Below are positions 51,812 to 60,586 of a stretch of 64,000 bases of DNA, piece after piece. The notes below the pieces were generated by a model. The model made no database searches, was not told where the DNA came from, and worked only from the letters and a program-made list of their open reading frames with translations. The translations under genes and the position numbers were made by a program. The DNA comes from an uncultured Clostridia bacterium (GTDB taxonomy: Bacteria > Bacillota > Clostridia > Christensenellales > CAG-138): positions 1 to 64,000 of the forward strand of contig CAKTYT010000005.1 of the NCBI GenBank assembly GCA_934633695.1, read 5' to 3'. How positions within the stretch are numbered: position 1 is the first letter of the stretch; every line of letters starts with the position of its first letter.

Positions 51812-52549
51812 ATGAAAGGAAGGGTGGAAATGCTTGAATTTATCTTGAAACTGATTCGCAAAGTCTTCGGCAGGTTTCTGCTGAAAGATACAACAGAAAG
51901 CGACAATTTTTACATAAGTAGTGGTGAATCCCTGCCCCCTCCCCTTCCGAAAGAGGAGGAAAAACAGCTTACCGACAGGCTTATAAATAGCGACCCCGAG
52001 GCGAGAAACCAGCTCATTGAACACAACCTTCGGCTTGTTGTCTACCTCGCAAAAAAATTTGAAAATACGGGTGTCGGAATGGACGACCTTATTTCGATAG
52101 GAACGATAGGGCTTATAAAAGCTGTCAATACCTTTAAACCCGATAAGAATATTAAGCTCGCTACTTACGCAAGCAGATGCATAGAAAACGAGATACTGAT
52201 GTACCTGAGAAAGACCAGCAGACTGAAGCTCGAAGTCAGTCTCGATGAACCGCTCAATATCGACTGTGACGGAAATGAACTCCTGCTTTCGGATGTTCTC
52301 GGGACGGACGGTGATATAGTCAGCAGAGATATGGAGGATGAGGTTGAAAAAGAACTTCTCCACATGGCACTCAACAGGCTCAGCGAACGTGAAAAGAGAA
52401 TAATCGAGCTGCGTTTCGGACTTAACGGCAAAAAGGAGTGCACTCAAAAGCAGGTTGCGGATATGATGGGAATTTCTCAAAGCTATATCTCACGCCTTGA
52501 GAAGAGGATTCTGCATTCTCTGTACGAGCAGCTCATGTCAATGCAATGA
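51812..52549 (+). CDS. sigE: RNA polymerase sporulation sigma factor sigma-E (pro-form)
   Basis: Mother-cell-specific sigma factor of early sporulation. 245 residues: a hydrophobic/basic pro-sequence (about 1-30, LEFILKLIRKVFGRFLLK) to be cut by SpoIIGA, region 2 with NLRLVVYLAKKFENTGVGMDDLISIG and FKPDKNIKLATYASRCIENEILMYLR, region 3, and region 4 with LSEREKRIIELRFGL and the helix-turn-helix VADMMGISQSYISRLEKRIL. AAGGAAGG precedes the ATG. In many spore formers sigG follows; here it does not. Confidence 0.97.
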   Translation: MKGRVEMLEFILKLIRKVFGRFLLKDTTESDNFYISSGESLPPPLPKEEEKQLTDRLINSDPEARNQLIEHNLRLVVYLAKKFENTGVGMDDLISIGTIGLIKAVNTFKPDKNIKLATYASRCIENEILMYLRKTSRLKLEVSLDEPLNIDCDGNELLLSDVLGTDGDIVSRDMEDEVEKELLHMALNRLSEREKRIIELRFGLNGKKECTQKQVADMMGISQSYISRLEKRILHSLYEQLMSMQ

Positions 52550-52594
52550 AGGGGATGAATATTAAAATCTTAGAGATACGGAGGTGAATAAATC

Positions 52595-52631
52595 GAGCTG
52601 CCGCAACAGAGCGTGACCGTTGCGGCAGCTC
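52595..52631 (+). other. strong perfect hairpin after sigE with orphan ribosome binding site
   Basis: GAGCTGCCGCAAC (52595-52607) pairs perfectly with GTTGCGGCAGCTC (52619-52631) around 11 bases. No T-run follows on either strand. A GGAGGTGA (52580-52587) stands just before it without any start codon in reach. It may be the sigE terminator or a structured RNA. The rest of 52632-52831 holds only a CCCTTA/TAAGGG inverted repeat and nothing else recognisable. Confidence 0.6.
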
Positions 52632-52831
52632 AGCTTGGTTTACAAAGGGAAAACAGGTTATCTCTCCGCCGTCGGGCTCATTCCGCAAGAAAACAATACA
52701 AAACGAGAAAGAAGTCAAGGGGACAAGAGAATTTACCCTTATTGTTATGCTCAAACTAAGGGAAAACATGTCAATGAGCAAAACTAAAAGTAAAGTTCAA
52801 GGCGTGGGCTGCAAATTTATCACGTCAAATA

Positions 52832-55800
52832 TTAAATCAATACAGCATTCCCCGTTCCGAGCAGGTAGATCCACTTTTCCTTTACCCGTTTACCGGTCAG
52901 TTTTTCGAGTGCATTTTTGTAAGTTTCAATTTGCACAGAGTAGGCAGATGCCACTTCTTCGGGTGATTTACTTCCGACATGGGTTGTTTTGTAGTCAATA
53001 ATGACCCACTCATCACCTTCAAGGAAGCAACAGTCGATAATACCCTGGATAAGTGAAAAATTTTCATCAGCAAGAGTGAATTCAAGCTCTCTCTCAATCT
53101 TGGACGAAAGGAGAAGTCTCTTGTAGAGGTCGGAGTTTAAATACTTCAGCAGGATATTGAGGTTGACCGCCGTGGCTTCCTCGTGAGAGAGGACACCGGT
53201 TTGCTCAAATTTAAGAATGTGATTGCGAACCGATTCAGGGGTATGCTCGCAGGTTGGCAGCAGCATGAGAATTCGGTGGGCGGCAGTGCCGATTTCGGCT
53301 CCGGTGAGCTTGTGGGATCCTTTCATGAAGGTCGGAACGGCAGGAATGTACTCGAAAGGTCGATCAAGCAGCTCTGTAACGCTTCGTTTGCCGGGCAGAA
53401 GAGTTTCTTTTTCGTACGGATAGACAAAATTGAGAGCATGCTTTACTTCATCATAGGGAAGCAGCTTCGCCTTGGCAGTCCATGCCCTGTACTTTTCGCT
53501 CGACATGGCGGTCTTATCTGTAGAGCTTAGACCGAATTTGCCAGCGTGATAATAATTTACAGTCAAATCGTCTCCTCCTATTGAAACGGAGAGACCCTTT
53601 TCCGCAGAATCAAGGTTCAAGCCGAGGGGAAAGAAGGCTCCGAGGATCCAGTGAAGATAGCAATTCGATTCAGCGATTTTATGCTCTGAAAGCTGTGAGG
53701 CACAGTCAGAAATGAGTTTCTGCATTCTTTTATCGGCTCCGATAAGATAGAGCCTCTCTCTTGCTCTCGTCATTGCGACATAGAGAATACGCATTTCCTC
53801 CGCAACAAGTTTTTCGTCGGATTTCGCAATTATCGCACGTCTCAAAATCGGGCTTTTTTGCTCCGAGGTCAGATTCTTTGCTCTGAAGCCGATTCCGAGA
53901 TCGCCATCGAGAACGGCAGGGTCACTGTGATTTCGCTTGTTGAAGCTGCCGCTTATGCCTGAGATGAAAACAACAGGAAACTCAAGTCCTTTGCTTTTGT
54001 GTATGCTCATTACCCGCACTGCATCAAATGCGGCAGCGGAGGCGGCTCCAATTGGAACATTGTCACGCATTCCGTCCATGAAACTGATAAAGGCGTGCAG
54101 ACCGCGCCTGCCGCTTGATTCAAATGCATGTGCTTTTGTCAGCAGCATGTCAATGTTTGCTTGCCGTACATTACCTCCGGGGAGCGTGCCTACATAATCA
54201 CGGTAGAATGTTTCATCGATGAGCTGACCGATAAATTCTTCAATGCCGGTGAGCAGGCTTTGCCTATGCCAGTCGAAAAGCCTTTTAAGAAAAGCATTGA
54301 CTTTGTCCCTGAGGAGGGGATATTGACAGGAAGCATCGATGCTCATTGAAAGAAGTCTGTCGACGAAGTCTGTTCCATCATAACTGCTTTTGACTTCGAC
54401 CAGCTCTTCGTTTGTAAATCCACCGATTGGCGAATGCAGCACGCTTACAAGAGGAATGTCCTGCCGTCTGTTGTCGATTATTCGAAGCAGATTTATAAAA
54501 ACCTGAACTTCGATTGCTTCAAAATAACCGTCGCCGAGTTCTGCCGCACACGGAATCCCCATTGCACTCAAGGTGTTGACCCAGCTCAGTGCATGTTCAC
54601 GCGTTTTTCGCATTAGGATGGCACAATCTGAATAACACAGCGGACGCATACGGTCAAGATTCTTATCGTACACTTCGCAGCTGCCGAGCAGCTCACGTAT
54701 CCTTCTTCCGGCGATAACGGCTTCCGCTTCAGCCCTTGCGTATTCTTCAACGGCATCGGAAGAATCCTCGTCATCAGAGTTCCGCTGCTCTGCGGAGAGA
54801 TCAACAAGGTCGAGCTCGACAAATCCTATCTCCGCTTCCCCGCCTGCACGGAGTGCCGCATTATCGGAATAATCGATTTCACCGACACTGCCGAGCATAA
54901 TTTTTGAAAACAAAGCGTTTGTTGCATTGAGAATGGAGCTTGTACTCCTGAAATTGGCGTTTAAATCGATCCTTGTACCGAGGTTTCCGTCATAGCTGCG
55001 GTATTTTCCGAGAAAGTTTTCGGGCTCAGCCTGCCTGAACCGGTAAATGCTTTGCTTGACGTCGCCGACCATAAAAAGATTGTTTCCGCGTGAAACAGTT
55101 GAAATAATTGCCTCCTGCACCAGGTTCGTGTCCTGGTATTCATCGATGAAGATATAGCGGAAGGACTCTCTGTATTCCTCCGCAATTTCTTCATTTTCAA
55201 GCATGCGGAGTGTCAACTGCTCCATGTCATTGAAATCAATGAGCGATGATTCTACTTTTTTTCGTGAATATGTTTCCATAAAGGAGCGAACGAGTTCAAA
55301 TAGTTCGTTCATGTGGGGCTGTAAGCTTTGCATGACTTTTTTTTCTTCACTCAGCGGAAGCATAAAAAGTGCTTTGAGCTTCTCAATCTGTTTCTTAACT
55401 CTTTCTCGGTATTCCTTCAGCCCATCGGGGACTTTCTGCCCTTTTGAGGCACGCGGAAGAGTTTCGAGACTGAAGGTTGACAGTACGGAATGAAACACGC
55501 CGTATTCGCTCTGCTTGGAAAGTGCAAACAGTTTTTCAACATCCGCAAATAAGCAGCTTCTGTATTTTTTGTCATCATTCAGGGAACTGATTTCATCAAT
55601 GAGCCTGTTGCCCTCCTCATAGAGGGATTTAAGAACCCTTTTTGCGGAAATAACGAGCAGCCTCGATGCCATTTCGGCAAAATCGTCAACGGATTCGCCG
55701 TATGCACCAATTGCTTCTTTCAGCCACTCGAGAGGATTCGGTCTTGCAATTATAAAATTGCAAACATCAACAATGAGCTTTGCCAGAAACTCATCTTTCC

Positions 55801-56311
55801 CTACTGCATCGGCAAGTGCAAAACCGGTTGTTCCGCTGCGTCCATTCGCCTGTGAATGCTTCTCCGCTCGTAAATAGGCGTCCTCAAGCACTTCATCAAG
55901 TGCTTCTGCCCGGAGAAGTGCTGCCTCTGCCTCATCGGCAGTCCTGAAGGCAGGGTCAAGACCGGCAACGTGATAGTGCCTTCTCAGTACATTTCCGCAA
56001 AAACTATGTATGGTCGAAATATTCGCATGGTCCACATCGGCGGCAGCATCGGTGAGCTTTAAGCGTACGGCACCATCGGCTTGCTGCTCTGCAAGCTCCG
56101 TAAGACGCTTTTCAATTCGCTGCTTCATTTCGGCGGCAGCAGGATTGGTGAAGGTGACGACGAGAAGCTCGTTTACGGGAGTTCCTTCCGCAATTAACCT
56201 TGCAATGCGTTCTGTCATCACGGCAGTCTTTCCGGCCCCTGCGGCAGCAGAAACAAGCAAGTTGCCCTTCTCAAAAATTGCACGTTCCTGTTCAATCGTC
56301 CACTTTGGCAT
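52832..56311 (-). CDS. addA: ATP-dependent helicase/nuclease subunit A
   Basis: AddA, with AddB, resects double-strand breaks for recombination, the Firmicutes counterpart of RecBCD. 1159 residues. UvrD-type helicase: SAAAGAGKTAVM (Walker A), VVTFTNPAAAEMKQRI, IFIDEYQDTNLVQ (Walker B region), HKSKGLEFPVVFISG, YVAMTRARERLYL. C-terminal RecB-like nuclease: ERELEFTLADENFSLIQGIID and WVIIDYKTTHV with the catalytic Asp and Lys. AGGAG precedes the ATG. addB, normally adjacent upstream, is absent: the neighbour is feoA on the other strand. Confidence 0.95.
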   Translation of the reverse strand: MPKWTIEQERAIFEKGNLLVSAAAGAGKTAVMTERIARLIAEGTPVNELLVVTFTNPAAAEMKQRIEKRLTELAEQQADGAVRLKLTDAAADVDHANISTIHSFCGNVLRRHYHVAGLDPAFRTADEAEAALLRAEALDEVLEDAYLRAEKHSQANGRSGTTGFALADAVGKDEFLAKLIVDVCNFIIARPNPLEWLKEAIGAYGESVDDFAEMASRLLVISAKRVLKSLYEEGNRLIDEISSLNDDKKYRSCLFADVEKLFALSKQSEYGVFHSVLSTFSLETLPRASKGQKVPDGLKEYRERVKKQIEKLKALFMLPLSEEKKVMQSLQPHMNELFELVRSFMETYSRKKVESSLIDFNDMEQLTLRMLENEEIAEEYRESFRYIFIDEYQDTNLVQEAIISTVSRGNNLFMVGDVKQSIYRFRQAEPENFLGKYRSYDGNLGTRIDLNANFRSTSSILNATNALFSKIMLGSVGEIDYSDNAALRAGGEAEIGFVELDLVDLSAEQRNSDDEDSSDAVEEYARAEAEAVIAGRRIRELLGSCEVYDKNLDRMRPLCYSDCAILMRKTREHALSWVNTLSAMGIPCAAELGDGYFEAIEVQVFINLLRIIDNRRQDIPLVSVLHSPIGGFTNEELVEVKSSYDGTDFVDRLLSMSIDASCQYPLLRDKVNAFLKRLFDWHRQSLLTGIEEFIGQLIDETFYRDYVGTLPGGNVRQANIDMLLTKAHAFESSGRRGLHAFISFMDGMRDNVPIGAASAAAFDAVRVMSIHKSKGLEFPVVFISGISGSFNKRNHSDPAVLDGDLGIGFRAKNLTSEQKSPILRRAIIAKSDEKLVAEEMRILYVAMTRARERLYLIGADKRMQKLISDCASQLSEHKIAESNCYLHWILGAFFPLGLNLDSAEKGLSVSIGGDDLTVNYYHAGKFGLSSTDKTAMSSEKYRAWTAKAKLLPYDEVKHALNFVYPYEKETLLPGKRSVTELLDRPFEYIPAVPTFMKGSHKLTGAEIGTAAHRILMLLPTCEHTPESVRNHILKFEQTGVLSHEEATAVNLNILLKYLNSDLYKRLLLSSKIERELEFTLADENFSLIQGIIDCCFLEGDEWVIIDYKTTHVGSKSPEEVASAYSVQIETYKNALEKLTGKRVKEKWIYLLGTGNAVLI

Positions 56312-56341
56312 AACGAATGCTCCTCTCGAAATGATAAATAA

Positions 56342-56370
56342 ATTTTATATCATGTTCATTACTCCGTCAA
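56342..56370 (-). promoter_or_regulatory. promoter of addA
   Basis: Minus-strand TTGACG (plus 56365-56370), 17 bases, TAAAAT (plus 56342-56347). An imperfect AT-rich inverted repeat (ATGATA...TATCAT, 56331-56353) overlaps the -10 box. Confidence 0.6.
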
Positions 56371-56450
56371 GCGTGAGTTTTCCGGAAGGGCGAACTGTTT
56401 TTTCGTTCCGAGCATAATTTGCAGTAAGAATGCTGTAAACGGAGCGAATT

Positions 56451-56729
56451 ATGAAAAATAAGAATGGTTTTGAAAATTTGAAGCGTTTGAGTGAAATGCC
56501 TGCCGGAGGGTCGGGAAAAGTGGAAAAAATTTTGCCGGAAAGCAAGATCCGTGCAAGATTGACGGAGCTTGGGTTTAATCACGGAGAAAGGGTGGAGTGT
56601 ATAATGGTAAGCCCGCTGGGAGATCCGAGGGGGTATCTCGTTTGCAATGCGGTGGTTGCATTGCGTTGTGATGATGCAATGCATATCCTGTACATCGACG
56701 AGAAGGGAGATTGCGGAGATGAAGAATAA
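56451..56729 (+). CDS. feoA: ferrous iron transport accessory protein FeoA
   Basis: 92-residue SH3-like protein that works with FeoB in ferrous iron uptake. It shows the FeoA pattern LSEMPAGGSGKVEKI, RARLTELGFNHGERVECI and GDPRGYLVCNAVVALRC. GGAGCG precedes the ATG. It overlaps feoB by 11 bases. No clear Fur or DtxR-type site was assigned. Confidence 0.9.
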   Translation: MKNKNGFENLKRLSEMPAGGSGKVEKILPESKIRARLTELGFNHGERVECIMVSPLGDPRGYLVCNAVVALRCDDAMHILYIDEKGDCGDEE

Positions 56730-58707
56730 GAGAAAATTATTTATCGGACGGAGGCGGGAAAAAGGGGCGGTGTCTCTGGGTATGGCAGAAGGAGGAAAAG
56801 GCTGTGCGGCTCTCGCCGGCAATCCGAATGTCGGCAAAAGCACGGTCTTTAATGCACTGACGGGTATGCGTCAGCATACGGGAAATTGGTCGGGAAAGAC
56901 AGTCAGCCTTGCGTACGGAGAAGTTGATTCTGCGAAGTTTTCGGATGACGAGGAGTTTTCCTTTACCCTGGTGGATTTGCCGGGCTGCTTTTCTCTCAAT
57001 CCCGTTTCGGAAGAAGAGGCGGTGTCAAGGAGCTTCCTGGTCAGCGAAGAACCTGCATGCGTCATTGTTGTTGTCGATGCGACTTGCTTGAGGCGAAGTC
57101 TTGCTCTAGTGCCGGAAGTGCTTGAAATCAATGACCGGGTCGTGGTTGCATTGAATCTGATTGATGAAGCCGAGAAATACGGCATGGAAATTGATTTCGA
57201 ATTGTTGTCAAGCAGGCTGTCACTGCCCGTTGTTCCCTGTGCAGCGAAAAACGGGATGGGAATGGCTGCACTTCTCTCAGAAGTAAAAAAGCAGTTTGAG
57301 CGTAACGAATCGGTCGAAGAAAGTGAAACTGTTCGATTCATACGCAATGCCTGCCGAGAAGCGGAAAATGGTGATGAGCGTTTCATCGGGGAAAGAAGAG
57401 CAGAATTTTTCGGCAAGTTCTGCAAAGATATTCTTGACGGGGTGATAAAAGAGCAGTGCGAAAAGAAAAAACAGGGTTTGTCCGGAGCCTCTGCTTCAGG
57501 GGGGCGTTATGATAAGCTTTTGACAGGAAAATACACTGCTTTTCCGATAATGTTCATACTGCTGATGGGGATATTCTTCATTACCCTTGAAGGAGCGAAT
57601 TACCCTTCCGATTTGCTCGCAAGTGGTTTTGATAAGGTCGAAATTTTGCTTAAAAAGCTGTTTGAGCGTATCGGCGTGAATGCATTTGTCACTGATCTTG
57701 CACTTTCGGGCGTTTTTAGGACGCTCGGAAGGGTTGTATCCGTCATGCTCCCGCCGATGGCAATTTTTTTCCCGCTCTTTACTATTGCTGAGGATCTTGG
57801 TTATCTTCCGAGGGTTGCGTTCAATCTTGACAGGTGCTTTAAAGCCTGCAATGCTTGCGGCAAACAGGCTTTGACGATGTGTATGGGCTTTGGCTGCAAT
57901 GCCGTGGGAGTCATGGGATGCAGGATAATTTCAAGCCCGTGCGAAAGATTAATTGCAATCTTGACAAATTGCTTTGTACCATGCAATGGAAGATTCCCAA
58001 TGCTCATTGCGGTGATTGCGATGTTCATTGCAGGAACAGGCGTGCTTTCAGGTGTTTTTGCTTCGGGTGTATTGGCACTTACAATCGTTTTTTCCGTTAT
58101 AATGACTTTGGCAGCTTCAAAATTGCTTGCCTCAACCGTGTTGAAAAATGAGAAATCTTCATTTACTCTTGAGCTTCCGCCATACCGAATGCCGAAAGTC
58201 GGGCAGGTAATTGTCAGGAGTGTATTTGACAGAACTCTTCGAGTGCTGTCAAGAGCGGTAATGGTTGCAGCCCCCGCCGGGCTTGTCATTTTTTTGCTCG
58301 CAAATATTTCTGCGGGCGGTGCAAGCCTTCTGACGCATATCTGTTCTTTCATCGACCCTGCCGCAAGGCTGGTGGGGCTTGACGGCGTAATAATTATGTC
58401 TTTTATACTGGCTTTCCCCGCAAATGAGTTAGTGCTCCCGATTATGCTGATCGCATATACCTCTTCGGGAGGCATTGGTTCCGCCGTATCGCTTGACGCA
58501 ATGCGTCAGATTTTGATCAATAATGGCTGGACGGTGAAGACAGCAGTGTGCTTTATCATTTTCGCCCTCATGCACTGGCCTTGCAGCACAACCTTTCTCA
58601 CTATCAAACGGGAAACCGGCAGCGGAAAATGGGCTCTGTTCTCCATGCTTCTTCCGACGATTTTTGGCATTGTGCTGTGCATGGCGGTGAATCTGCTGTT
58701 TGCATAG
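56719..58707 (+). CDS. feoB: ferrous iron transporter FeoB
   Basis: GTP-dependent Fe2+ uptake protein of the membrane. About 662 residues from the ATG at 56719 (GGAG just before, overlapping the feoA end); the frame continues upstream inside feoA. N-terminal G domain: GNPNVGKST (G1), DLPGCFSL (G3), NLID (G4). A helical spacer then leads to the Gate-type membrane core with MGFGCNAVGVMGCR and VPCNGRFPMLIAV, and about eight to nine helices. Terminator at 58738. Confidence 0.95.
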   Translation: MKNKRKLFIGRRREKGAVSLGMAEGGKGCAALAGNPNVGKSTVFNALTGMRQHTGNWSGKTVSLAYGEVDSAKFSDDEEFSFTLVDLPGCFSLNPVSEEEAVSRSFLVSEEPACVIVVVDATCLRRSLALVPEVLEINDRVVVALNLIDEAEKYGMEIDFELLSSRLSLPVVPCAAKNGMGMAALLSEVKKQFERNESVEESETVRFIRNACREAENGDERFIGERRAEFFGKFCKDILDGVIKEQCEKKKQGLSGASASGGRYDKLLTGKYTAFPIMFILLMGIFFITLEGANYPSDLLASGFDKVEILLKKLFERIGVNAFVTDLALSGVFRTLGRVVSVMLPPMAIFFPLFTIAEDLGYLPRVAFNLDRCFKACNACGKQALTMCMGFGCNAVGVMGCRIISSPCERLIAILTNCFVPCNGRFPMLIAVIAMFIAGTGVLSGVFASGVLALTIVFSVIMTLAASKLLASTVLKNEKSSFTLELPPYRMPKVGQVIVRSVFDRTLRVLSRAVMVAAPAGLVIFLLANISAGGASLLTHICSFIDPAARLVGLDGVIIMSFILAFPANELVLPIMLIAYTSSGGIGSAVSLDAMRQILINNGWTVKTAVCFIIFALMHWPCSTTFLTIKRETGSGKWALFSMLLPTIFGIVLCMAVNLLFA

Positions 58708-58737
58708 CTGTGCAAAGTAAATACAAACATATATGAT

Positions 58738-58766
58738 CCTGTCGACTGAGTTCGACAGGGTTTTAT
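58738..58766 (+). terminator. Rho-independent terminator of feoB
   Basis: CCTGTCGA (58738-58745) pairs with TCGACAGG (58752-58759), followed by GTTTTAT. Confidence 0.8.
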
Positions 58767-58794
58767 CTTTCGAAAACTCTAGCCGGCACGGCAG

Positions 58795-58823
58795 TTGACA
58801 GCATTCGATATTTCTGTTATTAT
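58795..58823 (+). promoter_or_regulatory. SigA-type promoter of the ABC exporter pair
   Basis: TTGACA (58795-58800), 17 bases, TATTAT (58818-58823), 48 bases before the first ABC gene. Confidence 0.8.
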
Positions 58824-58870
58824 TTGGACAAAAGCTGAGAAACGGGGAAAACTGGAAACGGATCAGATCT

Positions 58871-60586
58871 ATGAAAATGCTGTTGGATTACATTAAACCG
58901 CATAAATGGCCTATGCTGTTGGGGCTGATGCTGAAATTTTTTGCGGCAATGCTCGATTTGATGATACCATATTTGCTTGAAACCATACTCGATAAGGCTG
59001 CTCCGACCGGTGAAATTCGCCGGGTTGTTTTTTGGGGCGGAGTTATGGTCGTTTGTGCAATCGCTTCAATAACCATAAACGTGACTGCGAACAGGATGGC
59101 GACTTTTAATTCGGGAAAGGTCACGAGACGGCTCCGCCACGACCTGTTCTCAAGAGTATCGTATCTTTCCGCAAAACAGACGGATGAGTTCACTGTGCCC
59201 TCTCTTATTTCAAGATTGACAACGGACAGCTATAACGTAAATGATATGCTGGTGCGTGTACAGAGAATAGGGGTAAGAAGTCCTTTCCTGCTGATTGGCG
59301 GGATTGTCATGACCATGACGCTTGATCCCGTATTGACTCTTGTACTTACGGCCATGCTGCCTATAATCGCAATAGTCGTTTTTTTTGTGACGAAATACAG
59401 CGTGCCCGTGTATACGGAATGCCAAAGGATACTTGACAGACTCGTTCGCATTGTTCAGGAGAATGCAACGGGTATAAGGGTCATAAAAGCCCTCTCAAAG
59501 TCGGAACACGAAAGAAAAAAGTTTGGCGAGGTCAATTCACATCTTGCAGATGAGGATAAAAAAGTCGGTGCGATAATGGCAATAACAAACCCGGTCGCAA
59601 CGGTCGTACTCAATCTCGGATTGACACTCGTCGTTATTGTCGGGGCAAGACGTGTCAATTCCGGTTTGACGGAGCCCGGCACTATAATCGCTTTTTTGAG
59701 TTATTTTACGATTATTCTCAATGCCATGCTCGGCATAACAAGGGTCTTTGTTGTATGCTCAAAGGGTGTTGCAAGTGCAAAGCGAATTGAGGTTGTCCTC
59801 AATACTACGGAAGATATGCCCGTTATTTCGTCCGATATAACGGAAGACGTGACCGCTCCAATGATTGAGATGGAACATGTCTCATTCTCGTACAATAAGG
59901 TTGAAGATAATGTAACGGATATTGATTTTAAACTCATGCGTGGTCAGACACTCGGCATTATCGGGGCAACCGGAAGCGGGAAGACAACCATTATTAATTT
60001 GCTCATACGTTTCTATGACCCGGACAGAGGAGTGATTCGCATAAACGGAAGGGAAATAAGGTCGATGGAGCGGAGCGAGCTTTGTTCGAAATTTGGCATT
60101 GCCTTCCAAAACGATTTTATCATGGCAAACAGCATTGCCGCAAACATCGATTTCGGAAGAAATCTCACAAGAGAGCAGATCAACCGAGCTATTGTGCTTG
60201 CCCAGGCGGAAAACGTGGTCAGCGGTCTCAAAGAGGGGATTGACTACGATTTAACTGCAAGGGGTACCAATATAAGCGGAGGGCAAAAGCAGAGGGTCAT
60301 CATCGCAAGAGCAGTTGCAAGTCAACCGGAAATACTTGTGCTTGACGATTCTTCAAGTGCATTGGACTATAAGACCGATGCAAAGCTCCGACGGGCACTC
60401 CACGACGGACTTCCCGGCACGACTACGATCATTGTAGCTCAGAGGATAAGTTCGATAATGAATGCTGACCTCATACTCGTGCTTGACGAGGGCAGGATAA
60501 TCGGAAGGGGAAAGCATAAGGACTTGATAGAAACCTGTGATGAGTATAAGCTTATTGCAGAGACCCAGATGGGGGGTGCAGTGTAA
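58871..60586 (+). CDS. ABC exporter half-transporter with degenerate ATP site
   Basis: 571 residues: six membrane helices (about 1-310) then an ATPase domain with Walker A GATGSGKTT, signature ISGGQKQR and Walker B ILVLDDSSSALD. The usual catalytic Glu after Walker B is Asp and the switch His is Gln (VAQRISS). This is the pattern of the non-catalytic partner in heterodimeric exporters such as TM287/288 and BmrCD. Its stop (TAA) is directly followed by the ATG of the partner. Substrate unknown, probably drugs or lipids. The ribosome binding site is weak (GGATCAGATCT). Confidence 0.94.
   Translation: MKMLLDYIKPHKWPMLLGLMLKFFAAMLDLMIPYLLETILDKAAPTGEIRRVVFWGGVMVVCAIASITINVTANRMATFNSGKVTRRLRHDLFSRVSYLSAKQTDEFTVPSLISRLTTDSYNVNDMLVRVQRIGVRSPFLLIGGIVMTMTLDPVLTLVLTAMLPIIAIVVFFVTKYSVPVYTECQRILDRLVRIVQENATGIRVIKALSKSEHERKKFGEVNSHLADEDKKVGAIMAITNPVATVVLNLGLTLVVIVGARRVNSGLTEPGTIIAFLSYFTIILNAMLGITRVFVVCSKGVASAKRIEVVLNTTEDMPVISSDITEDVTAPMIEMEHVSFSYNKVEDNVTDIDFKLMRGQTLGIIGATGSGKTTIINLLIRFYDPDRGVIRINGREIRSMERSELCSKFGIAFQNDFIMANSIAANIDFGRNLTREQINRAIVLAQAENVVSGLKEGIDYDLTARGTNISGGQKQRVIIARAVASQPEILVLDDSSSALDYKTDAKLRRALHDGLPGTTTIIVAQRISSIMNADLILVLDEGRIIGRGKHKDLIETCDEYKLIAETQMGGAV

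Noticed and set aside
55084..55100. TGTTTCCGCGTGAAACA, a parS look-alike inside addA
   Set aside because: It is 17 bases long with a different centre, so the two half-sites have the wrong spacing for ParB.
56331..56353. AT-rich inverted repeat upstream of feoA as a Fur or DtxR-type box
   Set aside because: It sits about 100 bases from feoA, overlaps the addA -10 box and matches no iron-box consensus well; it may be chance AT-rich symmetry.
58752..58758. TCGACA-type 0A box after feoB
   Set aside because: The word is part of the feoB terminator stem and not placed at a promoter.
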